In this document: positions 1 through 7,503 of the stretch, piece after piece
Layout of the letters: the number at the start of each line of letters is the position of its first letter
Position numbering within the stretch: the stretch's first letter is position 1
Assembly (NCBI GenBank): GCA_002083515.1
Contig: LWDN01000012.1
Location: forward strand, 3,172 to 67,171
DNA from: Proteobacteria bacterium HN_bin10
Lineage (GTDB): Bacteria > Pseudomonadota > Alphaproteobacteria > Caulobacterales > Aquidulcibacteraceae
Reading direction: 5' to 3'
DNA length: 64,000 nucleotides
Position numbers and translations under genes: made by a program
The notes under the pieces: model-generated
Seen by the model: the letters and a program-made list of their open reading frames with translations, nothing else
Databases searched by the model: none
What the model was told of the DNA's origin: nothing

Positions 1-612
1 TGCCTGTTCAAAGGCTACGACGCGGGCGACATGAGCCATGTCTACACGCTCTCGCGCGGCATGGCGCCGATGCTGGTGGCGATGGGCGCGGCGGCGACGG
101 CGGACGAGATCCCGCCGCCGCTCAAACTCGTCGGCATCGCCTTTGTTTCGCTTGGCGTGTTCACGGTCGGCGCCAGCCCGCGCGCGCCTTTGAAGGCGAC
201 GCTGTGGGCCGGCGCCATCGGGCTCTGCATCGCGTCGTATTCGCTGGTCGACGCGCTCGGCGCGCGCGTAACCGGCAACGCAATGCTGTTCATCGGCTGG
301 TCGATGACGCTCATGTCCGTGCCGATGGCGGCGTTCGCGTTCTGGCGCCGCGGCGCCAAGCGGTTGCTCGCCGACGCTGCGGTTGCGCCCTGGCGCGGCA
401 TAGGCATTGGCGTCATCAGCTTCGCCGGCTACGGGTTGGTGCTCTGGGCGCAAACCTTCGCGCCGATCGCGCAAGTGACGGCGCTGCGGGAAACGTCCGT
501 GGTCTGGGGCGCGCTGATCGCGTTCGTGTTCCTGCGCGAGCGCTTGGGGTTGCGCCGCTGGCTCGGCGCCGCGATTGTCGCCGCCGGCGCTGGCCTCATC
601 GCCTTCCCGTGA
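1..612 (+). CDS. EamA/DMT-family transporter, C-terminal part (5' truncated)
   Basis: The frame is open from base 1, so the gene begins upstream of the window; the visible part is about 203 residues. It is strongly hydrophobic, with around five predicted membrane helices, and ends with an Arg-rich loop followed by a Gly/Ala-rich last helix, as in the second EamA repeat of drug/metabolite exporters. The family exports small metabolites or amino acids across the inner membrane; the substrate cannot be told. The TGA stop lies one base before the folB start codon, so the two are probably co-transcribed. The family call is good, the function is open. Confidence 0.8.
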   Translation, partial: CLFKGYDAGDMSHVYTLSRGMAPMLVAMGAAATADEIPPPLKLVGIAFVSLGVFTVGASPRAPLKATLWAGAIGLCIASYSLVDALGARVTGNAMLFIGWSMTLMSVPMAAFAFWRRGAKRLLADAAVAPWRGIGIGVISFAGYGLVLWAQTFAPIAQVTALRETSVVWGALIAFVFLRERLGLRRWLGAAIVAAGAGLIAFP

Positions 613-613
613 T

Positions 614-988
614 ATGACAGACGCAATGGCCGATCTCCAGATCATCCGCATCGACGACGCCAAGGCTTTGGTGCGCGTCGGCGTGCCCGATCCCGAGCGC
701 GCCACGCCGCAGGAGGTGCGCATTTCGGTGACTTTGGCGCTCAGCGAGCCGCCGCATTTTCCGCGCTGCGATCGCATCGGCGAGACCGTCGATTACGACC
801 GCATCATTCACTTCATCCGCGACGACCTGGGCGAGCCGGCGCATCTGATCGAGACGCTCTCGGATCGCGTCGCCGGCCATTGCCTGTCGCTGTCGCCGCG
901 GGCGCGCTGGGTCGAGGTGACGGTGAAAAAGCCCTCGGTGCTCTCCGGCGACGGCGTCGTGGCGGTGACGATCAGGAGGGAGCGGTGA
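614..988 (+). CDS. folB: dihydroneopterin aldolase
   Basis: A 124-residue protein of the usual FolB length. In folate synthesis FolB cleaves 7,8-dihydroneopterin to 6-hydroxymethyl-dihydropterin and glycolaldehyde. The sequence shows the family pattern: a short N-terminal strand, the E-T-V-D-Y segment near residue 60, the H-L-I-E-T-L-S/D-R helix near residue 80, and the V-x-V-K-K-P strand near residue 108. The ATG at 614 follows the transporter stop by one base; an in-frame ATG at 626 is an alternative. A pteridine-reductase-like SDR lies downstream, which fits a pterin/folate pair. A long inverted repeat fills the gap between the two. Confidence 0.85.
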   Translation: MTDAMADLQIIRIDDAKALVRVGVPDPERATPQEVRISVTLALSEPPHFPRCDRIGETVDYDRIIHFIRDDLGEPAHLIETLSDRVAGHCLSLSPRARWVEVTVKKPSVLSGDGVVAVTIRRER

Positions 989-1004
989 GGGTATTGGAGA
1001 TCTT

Positions 1005-1097
1005 GGACCGCCGGCGCCCTCGCCGGCGACACCGTTTCGACCGGGCGTCGACGGCGCGTGCATTTGAAAAATTCGCCGGCGAGGGCGCCGGCGGTCC
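1005..1097. repeat. REP-like inverted repeat (25-bp perfect arms)
   Basis: Arms at 1005-1029 and 1073-1097 are exact reverse complements, separated by 43 bases. The outer ends read TTGGACCGC and GCGGTCCC, the same termini as the element at 12555-12602, so both look like members of one intergenic repeat family. The right arm ends four bases before the GTG start of the next gene. Confidence 0.8.
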
Positions 1098-1100
1098 CAG

Positions 1101-1850
1101 GTGACCTGGGCGCTCATCACCGGCGCCGGCCAGCGGCTGGGGCGCGCGGTTGCGCTCGATCTCGCGCGCCATGGCTGGAACGTGGCGATCCATTATCGCC
1201 GCTCCGGCGCTGAAGCCGAAGCGGTCGCGGCGTTGGCGCGGGAAGCGGGGGTGAGCGCGATCACGATCGCCGCCGATCTCGGTGATCCCGGCGAGCGGCA
1301 TAGTCTCATCGCGCGCGCAACAAAGGGGGCCGGCGCGCCGCTGACGGCGTTGGTCAATTGCGCCGCCATGTTCGAGCACGACACCATCGACACGTTGAGC
1401 GAAGCTGCGCTTGAGCGCCACATCGCCGTCAACACGCTGACGCCGTCGCTGTTGGCGCGCGAGTTCGCGGAAGCACTGCCGGAGGGCGCGCGCGGCGCCA
1501 TCGTCAACTTTCTCGATTTCAAGTTGGCCAGCCCATACCCGGATCATTTCTCCTACACGCTGTCGAAATACGCGCTCGCCGGCGCTGTCGAATTGCTGGC
1601 GCGGGCGCTGGCGCCGCGCGTGCGGGTGAACGCGGTCGCGCCCGGCTATGTGTTGCCGGCGCCGGGGCAGGCGGAAGAAGATTGGCAGCGCCTGCACGCC
1701 GATACGCCGCTGGAAATGGGGCCGACGCCCGAACACGTCGCCGACGCGGTGCGCTTCCTGATCGAGAACGAGGCAATCACCGGCCAGACCATCTATGTCG
1801 ATGCCGGCCGGCGCTTTCGCTCTTACGAGCGCGATATGGGGTTCATGTGA
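1101..1850 (+). CDS. SDR-family oxidoreductase, pteridine reductase/FolM-like
   Basis: A 249-residue short-chain dehydrogenase. The Rossmann motif T-G-A-G-Q-R-L-G starts near residue 7, an R-R pair follows strand 2 (an NADPH preference is likely), N-C-A-A replaces the usual NNAG, and the catalytic Y-x-x-x-K reads YTLSK near residue 154. Length, the RR pair and position after folB suggest a dihydromonapterin/pteridine reductase acting on pterins, but this is context-based. The GTG start at 1101 is chosen because it gives the normal SDR N-terminus. There is no clear Shine-Dalgarno outside the inverted repeat that ends four bases upstream. Confidence 0.75.
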   Translation: MTWALITGAGQRLGRAVALDLARHGWNVAIHYRRSGAEAEAVAALAREAGVSAITIAADLGDPGERHSLIARATKGAGAPLTALVNCAAMFEHDTIDTLSEAALERHIAVNTLTPSLLAREFAEALPEGARGAIVNFLDFKLASPYPDHFSYTLSKYALAGAVELLARALAPRVRVNAVAPGYVLPAPGQAEEDWQRLHADTPLEMGPTPEHVADAVRFLIENEAITGQTIYVDAGRRFRSYERDMGFM

Positions 1851-1869
1851 GGGGGCGACGTCAGGACGG

Positions 1870-1889
1870 CCGCTTTTCGCCGAAAGCGG
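1870..1889. repeat. short palindrome (7-bp stem, 6-base loop)
   Basis: CCGCTTT and AAAGCGG pair around a TCGCCG loop, followed by ACAC. A diverged relative with the same GCTTT...AGCGGAC core lies at 2247-2270, so the small gene between them is bracketed by two related palindromes. This one lies just after the stops of the convergent genes and could also act as a weak bidirectional terminator. Confidence 0.55.
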
Positions 1890-1898
1890 ACACAACCA

Positions 1899-2183
1899 CT
1901 AATCAAAAATCATCAGCGCGAGCCCACCTAGGGCAACAAACATCCATACAAGAATTCCCAGCGGGTGGAGGTGCTGGCGATCGCCTTTGAGCCAATGTGC
2001 GGCGGTCCGCAAAGCGCCTGCCAACGCAACCGCTCCCGCTAGCGTCGGGCTGTTCGCAACCGGGGTTTCGACTTTGCCGAGCAGCAACATACCCCAATAG
2101 AGCACAAGTAGAATGCCAGCTGCCCAAAACGTGTAGTCCGCAAGGCGAAACGCTGTCCGCTCGGTCATAGCGGTTGATGACAT
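1899..2183 (-). CDS. small membrane protein, unknown function
   Basis: A 94-residue ORF with two hydrophobic segments: about residues 16-36 (rich in W, L and Y) and a C-terminal one ending six residues or fewer from the stop. A short polar stretch with H-W-L-K and H-L-H-P lies between. I do not recognise a family. The ATG at 2183 is preceded by GGGG at suitable spacing; a GTG 15 bases upstream is possible. It is convergent with the SDR gene and has its own upstream region. It is supported by coherent membrane topology rather than homology. Confidence 0.5.
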   Translation of the reverse strand: MSSTAMTERTAFRLADYTFWAAGILLVLYWGMLLLGKVETPVANSPTLAGAVALAGALRTAAHWLKGDRQHLHPLGILVWMFVALGGLALMIFD

Positions 2184-2246
2184 CTGAGCCCCGATCACGG
2201 CAGTGGAAGCAAACGATACTACGAGCTGTTCGATCGCTACTCCAGA

Positions 2247-2270
2247 GTCTGCTTTGGGCCAAGAGCGGAC
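2247..2270. repeat. imperfect palindrome related to 1870-1889
   Basis: The segment begins GTCTGCTTTGG and ends CCAAGAGCGGAC, a near-perfect palindrome with one gap and one mismatch. It shares the GCTTT...AGCGGAC core with the palindrome at 1870-1889, on the other side of the small membrane-protein gene. Confidence 0.45.
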
Positions 2271-2391
2271 GTGCCCTCGTCAAAGTAGACCCCCTGACCC
2301 CCGTGCCCGCCGTCACAGCGCCATGCCAAAGCCTGCCCTACCTTCATCTCATCGGATCGATGGACGGTTCGAAGCGAGACGGGAGAGGGAA

Positions 2392-2484
2392 ATGACCAAG
2401 TTCTTTTGTTTGGTGGCGGCGTTGGCGGTGTTTGCCCCGGCGGCTTTCGTCACGTTGAGCACAGCCGCGCAGATGGTTGCGTGA
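2392..2484 (+). CDS. 30-residue hydrophobic microprotein
   Basis: An ATG preceded by a purine-rich GAGAGGGA stretch opens a 30-codon ORF. The peptide begins MTKFF, then a run of Val/Ala/Leu, then A-F-A-P-A-A-F and ends A-A-Q-M-V-A; it could be a secreted peptide or a single-span membrane microprotein. Its spacing to a strong terminator (about 85 bases after the stop) suggests a short independent transcription unit. I recall similar tiny ORFs in alphaproteobacteria but cannot verify it here. Confidence 0.5.
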   Translation: MTKFFCLVAALAVFAPAAFVTLSTAAQMVA

Positions 2485-2567
2485 CCGGTCTCTGACCTGA
2501 ACCTCCCAGGCGCCCCGCGGCGCGCAAGAAACAGGCAGAGTTCCAATGCAAAGCCCACAAAGCTAAG

Positions 2568-2594
2568 GGCGCCGGTTTCCGCCGGCGCCTTTTT
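2568..2594 (+). terminator. Rho-independent terminator
   Basis: GGCGCCGG and CCGGCGCC form a perfect 8-bp stem around a 6-base loop, followed by five T residues. It ends the short transcript carrying the 30-residue ORF and insulates the radical SAM promoter just downstream. Confidence 0.85.
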
Positions 2595-2604
2595 CACTTA
2601 TCGA

Positions 2605-2619
2605 GTTCTTGAAATGTTC
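2605..2619. promoter_or_regulatory. candidate LexA (SOS) box, GTTC-N7-GTTC
   Basis: The sequence reads GTTC, seven bases (TTGAAAT), GTTC: an exact match to the direct-repeat LexA operator established for alphaproteobacteria. It covers the -35 element of the promoter predicted for the radical SAM gene, the position expected for repression. Confidence 0.7.
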
Positions 2620-2637
2620 CTATCATAGGACTATAGT
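2609..2637 (+). promoter_or_regulatory. sigma70-type promoter of the radical SAM gene
   Basis: TTGAAA (2609-2614) and TATAGT (2632-2637) are separated by exactly 17 bases, each differing from consensus at one position. The expected transcription start, about 2643-2645, coincides with the ATG at 2645, so the mRNA would be leaderless or nearly so. The -10 lies inside a perfect 12-bp palindrome (GGACTATAGTCC, 2628-2639). Confidence 0.65.
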
Positions 2638-2644
2638 CCCATGG

Positions 2645-3718
2645 ATGAAGTCCGATCCGCTGCATGGCAGGGGCACGCGCACCAATGCGAGCGGCCGCTA
2701 CGAACGCTTCGTCCGCGAGGCCTTCGATGACGGCTGGGTCGGCGAAGACGGGGCCCAGCCGCTGGAGACGATCGTCACGCCCGAACTGGCTAAGAGCATT
2801 ATCTCCACCAACCAAAGTCCGGACATTTCCTTCGATCAGTCGATCAATCCCTATCGCGGCTGCGAGCATGGCTGCATCTATTGTTACGCGCGCCCCAACC
2901 ACGCTTATGTCGGGCTTTCTCCCGGCCTCGATTTCGAAACCAAATTGTTCGTCAAGGCGAACGCTGTCGAACTGCTGGAGCAGGAATTCGCCAAGCCGAC
3001 ATATCGGCCAAAGACGATCATGCTCGGCGGCGTCACCGACATCTATCAGCCGATCGAGCGCGGCTACGGGCTGACGCGCGGCCTTCTCGAAACCATGGAG
3101 CGATGGCGCCATCCGGTGGCGCTGATCACCAAATCGCAGCTGGTCATTCGCGATGTCGACATTCTGGCGCGGCTGGCGGAGCGCGGATTGGCGAAAGCGG
3201 CGATCTCGGTGACGACGATGGAGCGGCGCATTGCCCGCGTGATGGAGCCGCGCGCGGCGGCGCCGCACCGGCGCATCGAAGCCATCCGCATTCTGGCGAG
3301 CGCCGGCGTGCCGGTCACGGTCATGGTCGCGCCGATCGTGCCGGCGATCAACGACAGCGAGATCGAAGCCATTCTGGAAGAATGCGCCAAGGCGGGCGCC
3401 AGCGCGGCGGGCTATGTGGTGCTCAGGCTGCCGCGCGAGATCAAGGATCTGTTCCAGGAATGGCTGGTCACGCATTTCCCCGACCGCGCCACGCGGGTGA
3501 TGGCGCTGGTGCGCCAGATGCGCAACGGCCGCGACTACGATCCCGAATGGGGCAAGAGGCAAAAGGGTGAAGGCCCGTACGCCAAGCTGATCGCCGACCG
3601 CTTTGCGACCGCCTGCCGCCGGCTGGGGCTCGATAAGCCGCGCCTGCCGCTCGACCACACCCAGTTCCGCCGGCCATGGGAGGCGGGCGGCCAGGGCGAC
3701 CTCTTCGTCCAGGAGTAG
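2645..3718 (+). CDS. PA0069-family radical SAM protein (SPL-like)
   Basis: A 357-residue protein with the radical SAM cluster motif C73-x3-C77-x2-C80 and an early stretch (S-I-N-P-Y-R-G-C-E-H-G) typical of the group related to spore photoproduct lyase and annotated as PA0069 family. The 4Fe-4S cluster would cleave S-adenosylmethionine reductively; the substrate of this subfamily is not established. ATG 2645 is chosen because N-terminal family similarity starts soon after and the promoter places the transcript start there; a TTG at 2609 would lie inside the -35 and is unlikely. The SOS box suggests a DNA-damage-linked role. Confidence 0.85.
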   Translation: MKSDPLHGRGTRTNASGRYERFVREAFDDGWVGEDGAQPLETIVTPELAKSIISTNQSPDISFDQSINPYRGCEHGCIYCYARPNHAYVGLSPGLDFETKLFVKANAVELLEQEFAKPTYRPKTIMLGGVTDIYQPIERGYGLTRGLLETMERWRHPVALITKSQLVIRDVDILARLAERGLAKAAISVTTMERRIARVMEPRAAAPHRRIEAIRILASAGVPVTVMVAPIVPAINDSEIEAILEECAKAGASAAGYVVLRLPREIKDLFQEWLVTHFPDRATRVMALVRQMRNGRDYDPEWGKRQKGEGPYAKLIADRFATACRRLGLDKPRLPLDHTQFRRPWEAGGQGDLFVQE

Positions 3719-3770
3719 CCTCGCGCGAACGCGCGGTCTAAGACACCCCGAAGAGGGGAGGAGGACGCCC

Positions 3771-4676
<906 letters not shown>

Positions 4677-4679
<3 letters not shown>

Positions 4680-4746
4680 GTGTTAGGTGGTGGGTTCTAG
4701 GTTCTAGGTTCTAGGTTGGAACCTACCACCTAGAACCTACCACCTC
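4677..4746. repeat. heptamer inverted array, empty element
   Basis: Ten 7-bp units fill 70 bases in perfect register. Six read TAGGTNN-like on the + strand (TAGGTGT, TAGGTGG, TGGGTTC, then TAGGTTC-type). Four are their inverse (GAACCTA, CCACCTA, repeated). The first unit starts at the TAG stop of the metallopeptidase and the last ends at the base before the TAA stop of the LysR gene. As RNA it would fold into a long imperfect hairpin from either side. Its architecture matches the ends of the four-helix-bundle element at 32642-33096. Confidence 0.85.
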
Positions 4747-5637
4747 TTAAGGCTCCCAATCTTCCGCCTGATCGATCAGGAATTGGCGGAAGGCGGCGAT
4801 GCGCTTCGAGCGCTTCAGGTCGCTTGGGTAGATGAAATAGACTTCGAAACTGGGGCCCGGCAGCGTCGGCAACACTTTCACCAGGTTCGGATTTTCGCGC
4901 GCCATGTAATCGGGAACGCTGGCGATGCCGAAGCCGGATTCGACCGCGCGCAACATGCCGTAGACGTTGTTGATCTCCAGAAGCGGCGGGCGCGGCTTGG
5001 CGTCTTCGCGTCCGGCGCGTTGCGCCCAATCGAGTTCGCGCATCGGCGTCGGCACGCCAGCCTGATAGGCGATGATGCGGTGCTCATCGAGATCTTCGAC
5101 CTTCTTCGGCGTGCCGTGGCGTTGCAGATAACTCTGCGACGCGTAGAGGCTGACGCGCACTTCCAGCAGCTTGCGCTGGATGAGATCGGCGTGCGTCGCC
5201 GCCCACAGACGGATCGCGCACTCGGCTTCGAGCTTCAGTAGATCGTATTCGCGGTCGTCCAACAAGATTTGCAGCCGCGTCTCGGGATAGGTGTCGGCGA
5301 AGGCGCCGAGGCGCGGCGCCAGCCAGGTCGAACCGAACGCCACCGGCGCGGTGACCTTCAGATCGCCGATGACCTTCTCGCGCGCGTCCTTCAGCGTCGA
5401 TTCCGCGATGACGGCCGCGCCCGCCATTTCGCGGGTGAACTCGCGCAGCGCCATGCCGGGTCCGGTCAACAGCAGCCCGCGCGCGTGGCGCTGGAACAGC
5501 GGCACGCCCATGTCGCTCTCGAGCGCCGCGATCTGGCGGCTCACCGAAGATTGGCTGACGCCGAGCTTTTCGGCGGCCGCGGTCAAGCTCCCGGTCTCCG
5601 CCGCGAAGTGGAAAGTCTTGAGCTTGTCCCAATCCAT
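4747..5637 (-). CDS. LysR-type transcriptional regulator
   Basis: A 296-residue protein with the typical N-terminal winged helix-turn-helix (residues 1-60, F-x-x-A-A-E-x-G-S-L-T-A-A-A then S-Q-S-S-V-S-R-Q-I) and a C-terminal ligand-binding fold. It should activate or repress in response to a small ligand; the target is unknown. The ATG at 5637 gives the usual M-D-W-D-K-L start; in-frame upstream ATGs at 5658 and 5688 would add non-conserved residues. No obvious divergent target gene lies upstream, since the next gene is co-directional. The stop codon abuts the heptamer array. Confidence 0.85.
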   Translation of the reverse strand: MDWDKLKTFHFAAETGSLTAAAEKLGVSQSSVSRQIAALESDMGVPLFQRHARGLLLTGPGMALREFTREMAGAAVIAESTLKDAREKVIGDLKVTAPVAFGSTWLAPRLGAFADTYPETRLQILLDDREYDLLKLEAECAIRLWAATHADLIQRKLLEVRVSLYASQSYLQRHGTPKKVEDLDEHRIIAYQAGVPTPMRELDWAQRAGREDAKPRPPLLEINNVYGMLRAVESGFGIASVPDYMARENPNLVKVLPTLPGPSFEVYFIYPSDLKRSKRIAAFRQFLIDQAEDWEP

Positions 5638-5740
5638 CGACTGACCCCAGGCGCCCATTGAGCGCGGGCGGCCAATGCAATATTGCATAGCTTCCGAAGC
5701 GGGTCGAGGCGATTTCCGAAAATGCGAGAACGGCTGGCGG

Positions 5741-6394
5741 TCAGGTCCGATCGGCCAGTAGGGCGGCGATGTCTCGCAGCGAAGTCAGCACCAGCGCTTT
5801 TTCACGCATCTCTTCGTCCGCCGCCAGCAGGTCGGGGATCATGATTGTCATGCAACCCGCCGCGTGCGCCGAGCGCACGCCGGTGTGTGAATCTTCGAGG
5901 GCCAGCACGTCGCACGGCGCCGCACCCAAGAGTCGCGACGCAAGCAGATATGGCTCAGGGTGCGGCTTGCCTTCGACGACATCCTGGCGCGTCACCACCG
6001 CGGCGAAGCGCGACGCGAGTCCGTGCGCAGAGAAATGCCTGTCGACCCACGGCCGGCGCGAAGAGGTGGCCAATCCGTACGGCAGGCCGAATTCATCGAG
6101 CACTTCGATCAATTCCAGTGCGCCAGGCTTGAGCGGCGCAACCCGGTCGCCAACGTGTGCGCGGGTCGCCGCGATGAAGAGATCGAGCGGGAACTCCTCA
6201 CCGTAATAGCCCTTGAGTTGCTCATCATTGGCTTCGCGATGACGGCCGACCAGCGAAAGGAACTGCGCATCGGTCATGGTGACGCCCAACGCCGCGCAGG
6301 CGGCGAAATGCGCCTCCTTCACCAAGGCCTCGGAATCGATCAGCGTGCCGTCGAGATCGAAGACGACGGCGAGCGGCGTGCGTGGCCGTTTCAA
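5741..6394 (-). CDS. HAD-superfamily phosphatase (beta-phosphoglucomutase-like)
   Basis: A 217-residue HAD hydrolase. Motif I F-D-L-D-G-T-L is near residue 12, with a helical cap after it. Motif II is T-S-S near residue 111, the motif III Lys lies in E-G-K-P-H-P-E-P-Y, and motif IV is A-L-E-D-S-H-T-G. The composition fits the sugar-phosphate phosphatase/phosphomutase subgroup (family IA), acting in the cytoplasm on a small phosphorylated metabolite that cannot be named. It follows serB on the same strand with a 52-base gap, so the two may form a short operon. Confidence 0.85.
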   Translation of the reverse strand: MKRPRTPLAVVFDLDGTLIDSEALVKEAHFAACAALGVTMTDAQFLSLVGRHREANDEQLKGYYGEEFPLDLFIAATRAHVGDRVAPLKPGALELIEVLDEFGLPYGLATSSRRPWVDRHFSAHGLASRFAAVVTRQDVVEGKPHPEPYLLASRLLGAAPCDVLALEDSHTGVRSAHAAGCMTIMIPDLLAADEEMREKALVLTSLRDIAALLADRT

Positions 6395-6446
6395 TCAAGG
6401 CTCCAGCTCATCCGCGCACGGCGGCAACGCTCCCGCATCGAAAATC

Positions 6447-7340
6447 TCACGTCCCGAACTCCGTGCGCCTGTAGCCTTGAAAGAACAGCGCCGCCTCCAA
6501 ACTTGTGTAATCGATCTTGGCGTGCGCCTCGGCCGCGACCACCGGCTTGGCGCGATAGGCGACGCCCAGCCCCGCAGCTTTGATCATGTCGAGATCGTTG
6601 GCCCCGTCGCCGATGGCGATCGCGGCCCGTGTGGAAATCCGCAGCGCTTTCGCCTCGCTCTCCAACGCTTCGAGCTTGGCCGCGCGGCCCAGGATCGGCT
6701 CGCGCACCAGGCCGGTGAGTGCGGCGCCATCGTCGAGCAGAACATTGGCGCGATCCGCGTGGAAGCCTGCTGCCGCCGCCACGCGCGAGGTGAAGAAACT
6801 GAAACCGCCCGAGACCAGCACGCAGCGCGCGCCGTGCGCAGCCATGGTTTTCACCAACGTCGCCGCGCCGGGATTGAGCCGCACGCGTTGATCGTAGGTC
6901 TTCTGCAGCGCGTCGAGGGCAAGGCCCTTGAGTTTGCCGACGCGCTCGCGCAACGCCGGTTCGAACGCCAACTCGCCGCGCATGGCGCGTGCGGTGATGG
7001 CCGCGATCTCGGCCTTGATGCCGGCAAAGTCGGCCAACTCGTCCAGGCATTCGACATTGATGATGGTCGAATCCATGTCGGCGACCAGAAGCTGCTTGCG
7101 GCGCTCTTCAACCGGCACGAGCGCCCAGTCCACGGGTAGTTCGGCCACAGCGGCGGCGGCTTCCTGGCGCAACTCACCGTCGACGCGCTCATAGATCCAT
7201 TGCGCGCTCTCCCAGCCCGAGAGCACCTCCGGCGGCGGCAGCTTCCGCGACAGCGCCACCCGCCCCAGCATCAGCAGCGCTTCGCGGTAGGCGGGCTTGT
7301 CGTCGGGCGACGCGACGAAGACGAGGGCGTGGTGGCTCAT
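6447..7340 (-). CDS. serB: phosphoserine phosphatase
   Basis: A 297-residue protein matching SerB, which makes L-serine from phosphoserine. A divergent ACT-like N-terminal domain (1-80) precedes the HAD core: V-A-D-M-D-S-T-I near residue 88, V-S-G-G-F-S near residue 175, and G-D-G-A-N-D-L-D-M near residue 246, all intact. The frame is open for 42 more codons upstream, but those are encoded by the inverted repeat and have no family likeness; ATG 7340 is chosen. Its Shine-Dalgarno (GGGGAGGGGG on the minus strand) is supplied by the repeat arm ending three bases away. Confidence 0.92.
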   Translation of the reverse strand: MSHHALVFVASPDDKPAYREALLMLGRVALSRKLPPPEVLSGWESAQWIYERVDGELRQEAAAAVAELPVDWALVPVEERRKQLLVADMDSTIINVECLDELADFAGIKAEIAAITARAMRGELAFEPALRERVGKLKGLALDALQKTYDQRVRLNPGAATLVKTMAAHGARCVLVSGGFSFFTSRVAAAAGFHADRANVLLDDGAALTGLVREPILGRAAKLEALESEAKALRISTRAAIAIGDGANDLDMIKAAGLGVAYRAKPVVAAEAHAKIDYTSLEAALFFQGYRRTEFGT

Positions 7341-7343
7341 ACT

Positions 7344-7501
7344 CCCCCTCCCCGTGAGGGGAGGGGGCAGGGGGTGGGGTGAACCTCGGCGCCGGCAAGC
7401 TTGAGCATCGCCTTCAACTAATGCACGTCGGCGCCATGCGCATCCTTGCAATGAGCGGCGCTTCACCCCACCCCCTGCCCCCTCCCCTCACGGGGAGGGG
7501 G
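7344..7501. repeat. 40-bp perfect inverted repeat between serB and miaA
   Basis: Arms 7344-7383 and 7462-7501 are exact reverse complements, 78 bases apart. Each arm also folds on itself: CCCCCTCCCC and GGGGAGGGGG around a GTGA loop give a 10-bp hairpin. The arm ends lie three bases from the serB ATG and two bases from the miaA TTG, and the purine strand of each hairpin is the only plausible Shine-Dalgarno for the adjacent gene. Confidence 0.9.
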
Positions 7502-7503
7502 TC

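Noticed and set aside
4692..4718. Repeated GTTC words as a LexA site
   Set aside because: They are spaced 7 apart start to start as part of the heptamer array, not GTTC-N7-GTTC.
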